Assembly: GCA_002382445.1 (NCBI GenBank)
Contig: DGAQ01000003.1
Span: forward strand, 16,106 to 21,289
DNA from: Porticoccaceae bacterium UBA4026
Lineage (GTDB): Bacteria > Pseudomonadota > Gammaproteobacteria > Pseudomonadales > Porticoccaceae
Direction of reading: 5' to 3'
Length of the DNA: 5,184 nt
The position numbers and the translations under genes are program-made. Below the pieces are notes generated by a model. That model was not told the DNA's origin and did no database searches. It saw only the letters and a program-made list of their open reading frames with translations. This document shows, one piece after another, positions 1 through 5,184 of the stretch (position 1 is the stretch's first letter; the number at the start of each line of letters is the position of its first letter).

Positions 1-24
1 CTGTAGCTCTGTAGCTCTGTAGCC
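1..24. repeat. Short 8-bp tandem repeat at window edge
   Basis: Three adjacent copies of CTGTAGCT, the third ending in C instead of T, open the window. The array may continue to the left. The rest of 1-109 shows no gene, no reversed attC and no convincing terminator; a weak GGTG/CACC hairpin at about 29-43 is all that can be seen. The repeat may be slippage DNA in an intergenic or cassette spacer. No function is assigned. Confidence 0.6.
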
Positions 25-109
25 TAGGGTGGCATCGGCACCTCTGGTTCTAATTGCAGAGTGAGAGGCACAGTTGCTTAAAGATGACAGATTAGGGGCC
101 CAGCAAATT

Positions 110-472
110 CTAAAGGGAAGTTACGTCTTTCCAGACACTGTCGGCGGTAAACTCTATGGATACTACAAACTCGTATGCCTTCCAGTTCTCGATCATGCTT
201 AGCAGATAGCTGCCATCCGTCTTTTGGTATAGCTGATACCGTTGTCCAACACGAGGAACAAAATTATAAGATGCGCTGTAGACAAGTTCATTTAAGTCCG
301 CAAGCCGCCTTATAGCCTCGTATTCTCTATTTAATAGTTCAACCGCATTCTCGAAATAGTTCTTAGTTAAAGATCCTCGCTCTGAAAGGAACAGAGCAGT
401 ATCAGGCAATACGATAGAGGGTGAACTAGATGTTGTTCCGTAGGGCAAGAGTGCTTTCTTCAAACTTTTCAT
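110..472 (-). CDS. Small DUF2452-like protein of unknown function
   Basis: This 120-residue soluble protein has no signal peptide or membrane segment. The N-terminal half (about 25-65) is charged and probably helical. The C-terminal half (about 66-116) has the pattern Y-x-F-x-P-x-x-G-x-x-Y-x-L-Y-x-x-x-D-G-S-x-x-L-S-M-I, then EF and a D-x-x-W near the end. That matches my recollection of DUF2452, the family of human C1orf50, in which a helical stretch precedes G-x-Y-Y-L-Y and S-x-I-S segments and a late D-x-x-W. The molecular function of the family is unknown. The start is ATG at 472, with an AGGG Shine-Dalgarno element (481-484) 8 nt upstream. The gene faces opposite to the neighbouring cassette genes and would need its own promoter; AT-rich -10-like sequence lies at 488-500, without a clear -35. 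It may be the payload of a reverse-oriented cassette ending at the attC-like hairpin at 536-575. The ORF is well supported, the family moderately. Confidence 0.72.
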   Translation of the reverse strand: MKSLKKALLPYGTTSSSPSIVLPDTALFLSERGSLTKNYFENAVELLNREYEAIRRLADLNELVYSASYNFVPRVGQRYQLYQKTDGSYLLSMIENWKAYEFVVSIEFTADSVWKDVTSL

Positions 473-535
473 GACAAATACCCTACAGTTATAAATAAAA
501 TCGTGAGAGCATACGTCATAGCACGCCCGTTTGGA

Positions 536-575
536 CCATAACGCAAAATACGCGCCGATTATTCAAGCGTTATAT
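536..575 (+). repeat. Candidate short attC-like site (cassette boundary)
   Basis: ATAACGC (538-544) and GCGTTAT (567-573) form a perfect 7-bp inverted repeat. Inside it AATA (547-550) pairs with TATT (560-563), leaving AA on one side and CAA on the other, around a 9-nt loop. The outer arms fit attC R''/R' boxes (AAC and GTT). After the GTT the sequence GCGTTATATTGCCA matches 12 of 14 positions of the junction GCGTTAGATTGCAA at 1184-1197. At about 40 bp it is shorter than typical attC sites (roughly 55-140 bp) and the R' box GTTATAT departs from GTTRRRY. It could be a reduced attC, a remnant, or a chance hairpin. Confidence 0.4.
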
Positions 576-600
576 TGCCAAAATATCATCTGTCGACCAA

Positions 601-627
601 TTGTCGGGGTAAAGTCGTGGCCGACAA
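601..627. promoter_or_regulatory. Inverted repeat upstream of HTH gene, candidate operator
   Basis: TTGTCGG (601-607) and CCGACAA (621-627) are a perfect 7-bp inverted repeat with a 13-nt spacer. A -10-like TATAAA (631-636) lies 3 nt beyond the right arm, and the HTH gene starts 46 nt further on. No good -35 sits at the right distance from TATAAA. There is no T-tract, so it is not an intrinsic terminator. Xre-type proteins often bind inverted repeats in their own promoters, so autoregulation is plausible but not shown. Confidence 0.3.
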
Positions 628-673
628 CGCTATAAAATTGTCATAGTTCCCTTGCAGAGGATAAGGAGCGAAT

Positions 674-1087
674 ATGATTGTTAAAAAATTAAGAGATAGA
701 AATGGCTGGACTCAGGAACAATTAGCTGAATGTTGTGGCTTAAATGTGAGGACTATTCAGCGTGTTGAGAGTGGGAGAAAAGCTAGTCTCGAAACATTGC
801 AAAGCCTTGCCTCTGTATTCGAAGTAGATATTTTAAAATTAACAGAGGAAATTACTGTGATAGATAAAGAATCGGAAAATTGGAAAGTTTTACCTTGGTG
901 GTTTAGAGCTAACATGTTTGGAATTTATAAAAAGCGCACTGTTGTTTGGTGCGAGTTAGTTATGCTGTTCACTGGTTTTGTGTATTGGATTTTTTTACAG
1001 GATCCATCAGTGGCAGCCATTATGTTTCTAGCAGCATATATTACAGGCTGGATTGTTAGATATGGCGATAAGAATCACGCTTGGTAG
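674..1087 (+). CDS. Xre-family HTH protein with two C-terminal transmembrane helices
   Basis: The predicted 137-residue protein is a membrane-tethered DNA-binding regulator. Residues 3-57 form an HTH_3/Xre domain: LRDRNGWTQEQLAECCGL supplies helices 1-2, NVRTIQRVESGRKAS the recognition helix and turn, and the stretch to about 57 the closing helices. A charged linker (58-74) leads to a tryptophan-rich juxtamembrane segment (WKVLPWW, 70-76). Two hydrophobic helices follow at about 90-108 and 111-129, with a short D-P turn between them and a charged tail. This places the HTH domain in the cytoplasm on a hairpin anchor. The start is fixed by a strong AAGGAG (663-668) 5 nt before the ATG. Six of eight arginine codons are AGA or AGG, consistent with foreign origin. 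An attC follows 4 nt after the stop, so the gene is a cassette payload. HTH proteins with 2TM-like tails are, as I recall, common in chromosomal cassette arrays. Target genes are unknown; the inverted repeat at 601-627 is a candidate site. Confidence 0.88.
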   Translation: MIVKKLRDRNGWTQEQLAECCGLNVRTIQRVESGRKASLETLQSLASVFEVDILKLTEEITVIDKESENWKVLPWWFRANMFGIYKKRTVVWCELVMLFTGFVYWIFLQDPSVAAIMFLAAYITGWIVRYGDKNHAW

Positions 1088-1091
1088 GCCA

Positions 1092-1192
1092 GTATAACAA
1101 GCCATTCAAGCGGGACTTTTAACAGTTGGTTAGGTTCCGCTTCGCTTCACATTTTAACCAACTATTAAAAGCCTCTTAATGGGGCGTTAGAT
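1092..1192 (+). repeat. Integron attC recombination site
   Basis: This 101-bp imperfect palindrome has the architecture of an attC. The R'' box is GTATAAC (1092-1098) and the R' box GTTAGAT (1186-1192), which fits the GTTRRRY consensus exactly. Inside, AGTTGGTTA (1124-1132) pairs with TAACCAACT (1155-1163), and CTTTTAA (1116-1122) with TTAAAAG (1165-1171). GG/CC, AAG/CTT and ATT/AAT pairs continue the stem outward. Unpaired bases occur on one arm only (C1107, and two near 1114-1115), resembling the extrahelical bases that let an integron integrase choose the strand. The terminal loop is about 1133-1154. The left end TAACAAGCCATTCAAGCGGG also resembles known Vibrio-type attC ends. Recombination would fall between G1186 and T1187. 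Confidence 0.88.
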
Positions 1193-1221
1193 TGCAATCG
1201 GTATTTTAGTGCGTGGTTAAT

Positions 1222-1914
1222 ATGAAAACTATAGGAATGCTCGGAGGGATGAGCTGGGAATCTACAGCCAGCTATTACAAGGCTTTAAACGAAGGGGTTA
1301 AAAAACTCTTAGGAGGCCTTCACTCCGCAAAAATCTGTATGTATAGCGTCGATTTTGATGAAATAGAAAAATTACAGCATCAGGGTAAATGGAGTGAAAC
1401 TGCAGAAATATTATCTGAGGCTGCTATGTCAGTTGAAGCGGGCGGCGCTGATTTTCTCCTGATCTGCACAAATACGATGCATAAGGTGGCTTCCGAAATT
1501 GCCAGTAGAATATCTATTCCAATTCTCCATATTGCAGATGCAACCGCCCATAGACTTCAAAGAGACAATATCAATTGCGTTGGTTTACTCGGCACTCAAT
1601 TTACAATGGAGCAAGATTTTTACAAAGGCCGACTGTCGGATAAATACAACATTAAGGTCTTAATCCCTGACACTAGGGAACGAAAAATCGTTCATAGTGT
1701 TATTTACTCTGAATTGTGCCTGGGTAAAATTAATGAATCTTCTAGAGCTGAATATATAAAGATCATTGATAATCTCTATGCACAAGGCGCTGAGGCTATT
1801 ATCCTAGGCTGTACGGAAATAGCCCTTCTTGTACAACAGAAACATACATCCGTGCCTCTATACGACACAACGGAAATTCACGCAGCGGAGGCGGTCAAAC
1901 TGGCAACATCGTAG
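1222..1914 (+). CDS. Aspartate/glutamate racemase family protein (YgeA/RacX type)
   Basis: This cytosolic, cofactor-independent amino-acid racemase has 230 residues from ATG 1222, the usual length for the YgeA/RacX branch. The start MKTIGMLGGMSWESTASYY is the family signature. An in-frame GTG at 1213 would add MVN but does not fit the family N-terminus; neither start has a good Shine-Dalgarno. The two catalytic cysteines are C82 in LLICTNTMH and C197 in ILGCTEIALL, the pair that removes and donates the alpha proton from opposite faces. The closing D-T-x-x-I-H-A-x-A-A segment, here DTTEIHAAEA, is also present. Substrate cannot be read from sequence; relatives include aspartate racemases and broad-specificity enzymes such as E. 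coli YgeA. Roles for D-amino acids in wall remodelling or catabolism are inference. The gene starts 35 nt after the attC cut (1186/1187), as in a cassette, and five of seven arginine codons are AGA/AGG. No complete attC follows. Confidence 0.93.
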   Translation: MKTIGMLGGMSWESTASYYKALNEGVKKLLGGLHSAKICMYSVDFDEIEKLQHQGKWSETAEILSEAAMSVEAGGADFLLICTNTMHKVASEIASRISIPILHIADATAHRLQRDNINCVGLLGTQFTMEQDFYKGRLSDKYNIKVLIPDTRERKIVHSVIYSELCLGKINESSRAEYIKIIDNLYAQGAEAIILGCTEIALLVQQKHTSVPLYDTTEIHAAEAVKLATS

Positions 1915-2001
1915 TATGGTTCAATACTTAACCGGTTGCTCAAACAGGGTGCGGGCAAGGATCTGTAACGGCTAACCCTCCTTTCCATTTTCTGACTTAC
2001 A
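1915..2001. other. Convergent intergenic gap, probable edge of the cassette region
   Basis: The racemase and DUF885 genes converge on these 87 bases. A palindrome AACCGGTT (1930-1937) and a weak AGGGT/ACCCT pairing (about 1946-1979) are visible, but no GC-rich hairpin followed by T's on either strand. ATCTGTAAC (1961-1969) resembles the R'' box ATCTAAC expected for the racemase cassette from its own start TTAGAT, with two extra bases. No GTT-type R' partner follows. It may be an attC remnant or chance. Confidence 0.3.
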
Positions 2002-3756
2002 TTACTGCTGCTCAGTCACCCATGCTGTCACTGATTGATCTAACATCGGCAAGGTAATACTTCCGTTGCCCAGCACACGGTCGTGAAACCCTCTTAAATC
2101 AAAATCATTCCCGAGTTCTTGCTCAGCAAAATTTCTTAACCGACGAATGTTGAGCATGCCCAACATATATGAGTTAGCTTGGCCGGGCCATGCGATGTAG
2201 CGGTTAATTTCACTTTCTAAATCGACTGGAGGCCATGCGGTATTATTTAACATGTAATCCAACGCTTTTTGACGCGACCAACCTTTGGTGTGAATACCAC
2301 TATCAACCACCAAGCGCGCGGCCCTAGCGGCTTGATCAGACAGTAAGCCAATTTCATCCAGTGGCCCGCTATACAAACCGAGTTCGCCGGCTAGCCGCTC
2401 TGAATAAAGAGCCCAACCTTCTGCAAAACCAGAATTATATAGGTAGCGTGCTAAGGGGTGCACCTTATCCCCTAACTCCAAGGCGATTGCCCCTTGCAGA
2501 TGGTGACCGGGATAACCTTCATGGTAAAGCACCGATTGCTGCCCCGCTACCGACCGGTGAGTAGGATCAATAACCGCTATATAATAGATACCTGGGCGCC
2601 TGCCATCTTCAGATGAAGAATGGTACTCACCCGTACCATCAGTCTCACGGTATGGGGGATAGGGTTTAATTTCCATATCCGCTTTTGGCAGTAAGCCAAA
2701 CGCTTTAGGCATAGCCTGTTTAGATGACTCCAGTGAAGCCAGCGCGTAATTGAGCACATCCTCACGGGTGCTAAAGGTGTATTTAGGATTACTGTTTAAG
2801 CCGTGCATGAGCGACTCAATCGTTTCGCCTTTAAAATACTCATCAATAATGACTTGCATCTCTGATCGTATTGAAAGTATTTGTTCAAGGCCAAGCTGGT
2901 GAATTTCATCTGGGGTTGGCTTTACGGTGGCATAGTAGCGAACTAATTCGGGGTAACAATGCTCGCCATTAGGGTTGCCACTTAAGGCGATGCTAGTGCG
3001 CGCAGCAGGAAGATATTCCTGCTCCAAAAACTGAGCAAATCTCTCTATAGCAGGCTTTATCTCACTTTCAAAAACGGTATTAACTTGCTGGCTATAAATG
3101 GCGATATTGGCCCGTGTAGCCGGGCTCAGTAAAGGGCTATCATCACCCAATAAACGCCTAACCGCTGCGGGTACTTTTTCAACCGTGAGTCTTGGTGCGC
3201 TATAGCCCGACCTTATCCCCAAACGTAAATTCACCGTTTCGGTATCAATATAGAGCGCCAATGACTTTAAACGATCTAGTGCTTGCTGGCGATGTTCGGC
3301 CGTGTCAACGGGCTGCACTTCAAAAACCGCTGGCACGCCGGTGTGCCATGCAGTTGACGTACTGGCGGCCCATAATTCATTGCGACATACACGTATCGAT
3401 GTTGAGCTTGTTAAGGTTTCATGAAGAATCCCGTAAGTTACCCAGTCTCGTGAGCCTATAGTTTCGGGTTCGCCTATTGCCTCAAGCTCAGATAGCCAGC
3501 GATCCTCTTTTTGTTGCCACAACCTAAGCGCAGCAATAGAGTTATCCATCAATTTATCATGAGGAGTATTGGCTAAACTCAAAAAACTACCCGTTTCTGG
3601 GTAGCGTAATAAGTAGGCCGCAAGATAATCATCCGCCAGCAGCTCTATGGCGCTGTCTTTGCCTTGCTGGTTTCCCTCGGCTGTTACCGGCTCATTGCTC
3701 GCTGACTGACAGGCAACACAAAGATAGCTTAAAAATAATAGAGTGATAAAACGCAT
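2002..3756 (-). CDS. DUF885 family putative zinc-peptidase lipoprotein
   Basis: This 584-residue exported protein belongs to the DUF885 family (PF05960), predicted metallopeptidases. A short signal, MRFITLLFLSYLCVAC, ends in a likely lipidation cysteine at C16; cysteine at -3 is unusual for a lipobox, and C13 lacks a suitable -1 residue. A linker with S, N, Q and E follows. The diagnostic motif is H412-E413-G-Y-P-G-H418-H419-L-Q, with a second conserved block A-E446-G-W-A-L-Y-S-E453. I infer that the histidines with E446 bind the metal and E413 is the catalytic base, as in HExxH-type enzymes. Family hallmarks continue: HTKGWSR (489-495), E-I-N-R-Y-I-A-W-P-G-Q (516-526) and FDLRGFHD near the C-terminus. 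The length is normal and intact. The start ATG 3756 is set by the signal peptide; only a weak TTAGG lies upstream. A promoter sits at 3807-3835. It probably acts in the periplasm on peptides; the substrate is unknown. Confidence 0.92.
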   Translation of the reverse strand: MRFITLLFLSYLCVACQSASNEPVTAEGNQQGKDSAIELLADDYLAAYLLRYPETGSFLSLANTPHDKLMDNSIAALRLWQQKEDRWLSELEAIGEPETIGSRDWVTYGILHETLTSSTSIRVCRNELWAASTSTAWHTGVPAVFEVQPVDTAEHRQQALDRLKSLALYIDTETVNLRLGIRSGYSAPRLTVEKVPAAVRRLLGDDSPLLSPATRANIAIYSQQVNTVFESEIKPAIERFAQFLEQEYLPAARTSIALSGNPNGEHCYPELVRYYATVKPTPDEIHQLGLEQILSIRSEMQVIIDEYFKGETIESLMHGLNSNPKYTFSTREDVLNYALASLESSKQAMPKAFGLLPKADMEIKPYPPYRETDGTGEYHSSSEDGRRPGIYYIAVIDPTHRSVAGQQSVLYHEGYPGHHLQGAIALELGDKVHPLARYLYNSGFAEGWALYSERLAGELGLYSGPLDEIGLLSDQAARAARLVVDSGIHTKGWSRQKALDYMLNNTAWPPVDLESEINRYIAWPGQANSYMLGMLNIRRLRNFAEQELGNDFDLRGFHDRVLGNGSITLPMLDQSVTAWVTEQQ

Positions 3757-3806
3757 AAAAAACCTAATAAGAACGGTACATATTAATAAAGAAAAATATC
3801 GATTAT

Positions 3807-3835
3807 TTTATATATTGCTAGCTGCGACAATTCAA
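3807..3835 (-). promoter_or_regulatory. Sigma70-like promoter for the DUF885 gene
   Basis: Read on the minus strand, TTGAAT (3835-3830) and TATAAA (3812-3807) are separated by exactly 17 nt. They match the -35 and -10 consensus at 4 of 6 and 5 of 6 positions. Transcription would start near 3800, giving a leader of about 44 nt. The surrounding gap (3757-3861) is AT-rich and shows no terminator after the upstream serine hydrolase gene, so read-through is also possible. Confidence 0.5.
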
Positions 3836-3861
3836 TGCTTATTAGCAGGTGAACATACATT

Positions 3862-5154
3862 TTATTCTGGATAAATCGTTTTAAGAAGCTCTCTAAGCCG
3901 AGGTAACACCGCTAGCTCGCTGCCATCCTCTTTGATATACCCCAAATAAACAGCGACTAAATCCCTTTCATGATTAATCAATAAACCCTGCCCTGCCCAA
4001 CCGCCCTTATAAATATCATTATTGTTATAAACCACGTCCCATTGATAAGAATTATGTTTTATTTCTGGGTCAGCTGAGTCTCCATCGGCAAAGCGAGCGT
4101 TGGCTAACAGCTCAGGCCTGCCCTTATTAATGATCATGTCGAGATAGCGATCTGAAATAACTTTTTCGGAACTGACTTTTTTGTAGCTCGGTGTAAACAA
4201 TAATCCAAAGCGAGCCATGTCACGGGCTTTTGCCAGAAAACCACCTGAGCTTAAAGCGATGCCATAGCGAGCTGCAAATATAGAGGCGTCACCCTCTGCC
4301 CCCATTTTGTGCCAAAGCTCTTTAGTCACAGCATCCTGAAAAGGCATTGCCATAAGTCGTTCAACTATCCACGACAATACAAAGGTATTAGCGCCGCTAT
4401 AATCAAAGCCGACGCCTTGATCGGCCCAGCGACCGGGCTTCATATTCGCTAGGGCTTCATAAGGTGTACTAGCCGTATTATTACTTCGCACAGCATCATT
4501 TAATGAGGCTTCATACTCATAATAACAAGTACCTCGTGCATAGTTACCATCTGAGCAATCAATACCAGAGGCCATATCCAAGACGTTACGAACAGTCACC
4601 CCCTTAAAATCTGATCCTTGCAGTTCAGGTAAATAAAAATCTACCGGCTTATTGGTATCGATTTGTCCTCTGTCTTCCAAAATAGCAATGAGGGTTGAAG
4701 CAAAAACCTTAGTCACTGACCACCAAATTGGCTTTTCATACTCTTGCATACGGGCATAGTGCTCAAACACGATATCGCCTTTGTGCAAAATAACGACGGC
4801 CATATTACTTGATAGATCACTCTCTAAAAAATCAACAAAAGCCAATTTTCCTTGGGGAGTTGTTACCTTGAAGTTATCAATTTCATTGTTGAGTTTGTAA
4901 GCCAGCGGCTGAACAGGGCCATTACGGTAAACATTCACAGTGGGAAAAAGTTGATGGATGTTTTTGTTATTCCACATCATATCTTTGCCCTGAGGAACCC
5001 ACCACACTTCATCGGCAGGGTTAGGTAAGCGTTGATGCTGTTCAAGTGTCTCAGCCACAGACGAAGAAGGGATAAAGGGTGCGCGATTTGAATTGGCAAA
5101 CAGTGGCGTAATACACATGGAATAAACAAAAACTAGAGCCAATAAAAATTTCAT
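3862..5154 (-). CDS. Secreted class C beta-lactamase-fold serine hydrolase
   Basis: This 430-residue protein is a penicillin-binding-like serine hydrolase (Beta-lactamase family, PF00144), probably periplasmic. The signal peptide (1-20) has a hydrophobic core and a likely cleavage at PLFA|NS. Catalytic motifs are in the right order: S146-V-T-K149 (nucleophile and general base), Y252-S-G-A-N256 (the YxN position), and K383-G-G-W-A-G-Q-G390, where other members have KTG, HTG or a G-x-G-G-Q strand. The I-W-W-S-V-T-K context and the G-Q third motif resemble NylB-type (6-aminohexanoate-dimer hydrolase) and esterase-like members more than true AmpC. Activity on esters, amides or D-peptides is therefore more likely than antibiotic resistance. 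The mature protein has only two cysteines, C200 and C210, probably a disulfide. The ATG at 5154 is set by the signal peptide; the Shine-Dalgarno is poor. It lies 105 bp upstream of, and in line with, the DUF885 gene. Confidence 0.92.
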   Translation of the reverse strand: MKFLLALVFVYSMCITPLFANSNRAPFIPSSSVAETLEQHQRLPNPADEVWWVPQGKDMMWNNKNIHQLFPTVNVYRNGPVQPLAYKLNNEIDNFKVTTPQGKLAFVDFLESDLSSNMAVVILHKGDIVFEHYARMQEYEKPIWWSVTKVFASTLIAILEDRGQIDTNKPVDFYLPELQGSDFKGVTVRNVLDMASGIDCSDGNYARGTCYYEYEASLNDAVRSNNTASTPYEALANMKPGRWADQGVGFDYSGANTFVLSWIVERLMAMPFQDAVTKELWHKMGAEGDASIFAARYGIALSSGGFLAKARDMARFGLLFTPSYKKVSSEKVISDRYLDMIINKGRPELLANARFADGDSADPEIKHNSYQWDVVYNNNDIYKGGWAGQGLLINHERDLVAVYLGYIKEDGSELAVLPRLRELLKTIYPE

Positions 5155-5168
5155 GATAAGTCACTTTT

Positions 5169-5174
5169 ATTATA
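5169..5174 (-). promoter_or_regulatory. Consensus -10 box just upstream of the serine hydrolase
   Basis: The minus strand reads TATAAT, a perfect -10 hexamer, ending 14 nt before the ATG at 5154. A -35 would lie outside the window (about 5192-5197). If used, transcription would start near 5162, leaving only about 8 untranslated bases and no room for a normal ribosome binding site. It may be a nearly leaderless start or a chance match in AT-rich DNA. Confidence 0.3.
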
Positions 5175-5184
5175 GTGGGTTTCA

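Larger units (their letters stand above)
570..1186 (+). mobile_element. Putative integron gene cassette (HTH-2TM payload)
   Basis: The proposed cassette runs from the G|TT cut in the 567-573 box to the G|TT cut in the attC R' box at 1186. It holds one gene (674-1087) and its attC, the usual one-gene layout, but with a long 104-nt leader. In a closed circle the R' box would be G joined to TTATAT from the cassette's own start. Its reverse complement, ATATAAC, matches the R'' box GTATAAC (1092-1098) at 6 of 7 bases. The R' now beside it (GTTAGAT) gives only 5 of 7. This self-complementarity is what a real cassette should show. The right boundary is firm; the left is an inference. Confidence 0.5.

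Noticed and set aside
1..24. CRISPR array or CRISPR-like repeat
   Set aside because: The 8-bp units are contiguous with no spacers; this is a simple tandem repeat.
462..575. Longer attC using an AAC further left paired with the GTT at 569-571
   Set aside because: The sequence after the AAC at about 462-464 does not pair with the right arm, and it would run into the start of the DUF2452-like gene.
1213..1221. GTG start for the racemase, adding three residues
   Set aside because: The family N-terminus MKTIGMLGGMSWEST begins exactly at ATG 1222, and the GTG has no better ribosome binding site.
1922..1980. Complete attC or intrinsic terminator after the racemase
   Set aside because: No GTTRRRY-type box pairs with the TAAC sequences, and the weak AGGGT/ACCCT stem has no T-tract on either strand.
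2361..2564. Plus-strand open frame of 67 codons
   Set aside because: It lies opposite the strongly conserved metal-binding region of the DUF885 gene, resembles no family I recognise and has no ribosome binding site; it is a shadow frame.
2577..2765. Minus-strand open frame of 62 codons
   Set aside because: It overlaps the DUF885 gene in another frame and reads as a shifted copy of the same DNA. The main frame is intact through here, so it is not a frameshift.
3192..3461. Plus-strand open frame of 89 codons
   Set aside because: Antisense to the N-terminal part of the DUF885 gene, with unnatural composition and no start signals.
3862..5154. AmpC-type antibiotic-resistance beta-lactamase
   Set aside because: The SxxK and YxxxN motifs are present, but the third motif is GGWAGQG rather than KTG and the serine context is IWWSVTK, which fits NylB/esterase-like hydrolases better.

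Overview
The window looks like chromosomal DNA from a moderately AT-rich gammaproteobacterium, probably marine. This is inferred from gene content and the style of the attC site; no taxonomic marker is present. Its key feature is an integron recombination site (attC) at about 1092-1192. The left 1.9 kb therefore reads as part of a gene-cassette array, and the right 3.2 kb as ordinary chromosome carrying two exported hydrolases.

Left part (1-1914). A minus-strand gene (110-472) encodes a small DUF2452-like protein. A short imperfect hairpin at 536-575 has attC-like ends and probably marks a cassette boundary. A cassette of about 617 bp (570-1186) follows. It carries an Xre-type helix-turn-helix protein with two C-terminal membrane helices (674-1087) and ends in the clear attC. 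The next gene, a YgeA/RacX-type aspartate/glutamate racemase (1222-1914), starts 35 bp past that junction, as a cassette gene would, but no complete attC follows it. No integrase or attI is in view, so this is either the distal end of an array or an integrase-less attC cluster.

Right part (2002-5154). Two minus-strand genes lie head to tail: a secreted class C beta-lactamase-fold serine hydrolase (3862-5154) and, 105 bp downstream, a DUF885 putative zinc-peptidase lipoprotein (2002-3756). A sigma70-like promoter lies between them, so the DUF885 gene can be transcribed on its own. The racemase and DUF885 genes converge, and their 87 bp gap is the likely edge between array and backbone.

Arginine codons agree with this split. 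The two plus-strand array genes use mainly AGA/AGG (6 of 8 and 5 of 7), while a sample from the DUF885 gene is mostly CGN. No pathway links the array genes to one another; the two exported hydrolases may both act on peptides, amides or esters in the envelope. I did not find a clearly new multi-gene system. The most interesting points are the possible 40-bp attC, the membrane-tethered regulator cassette and the racemase without an attC.
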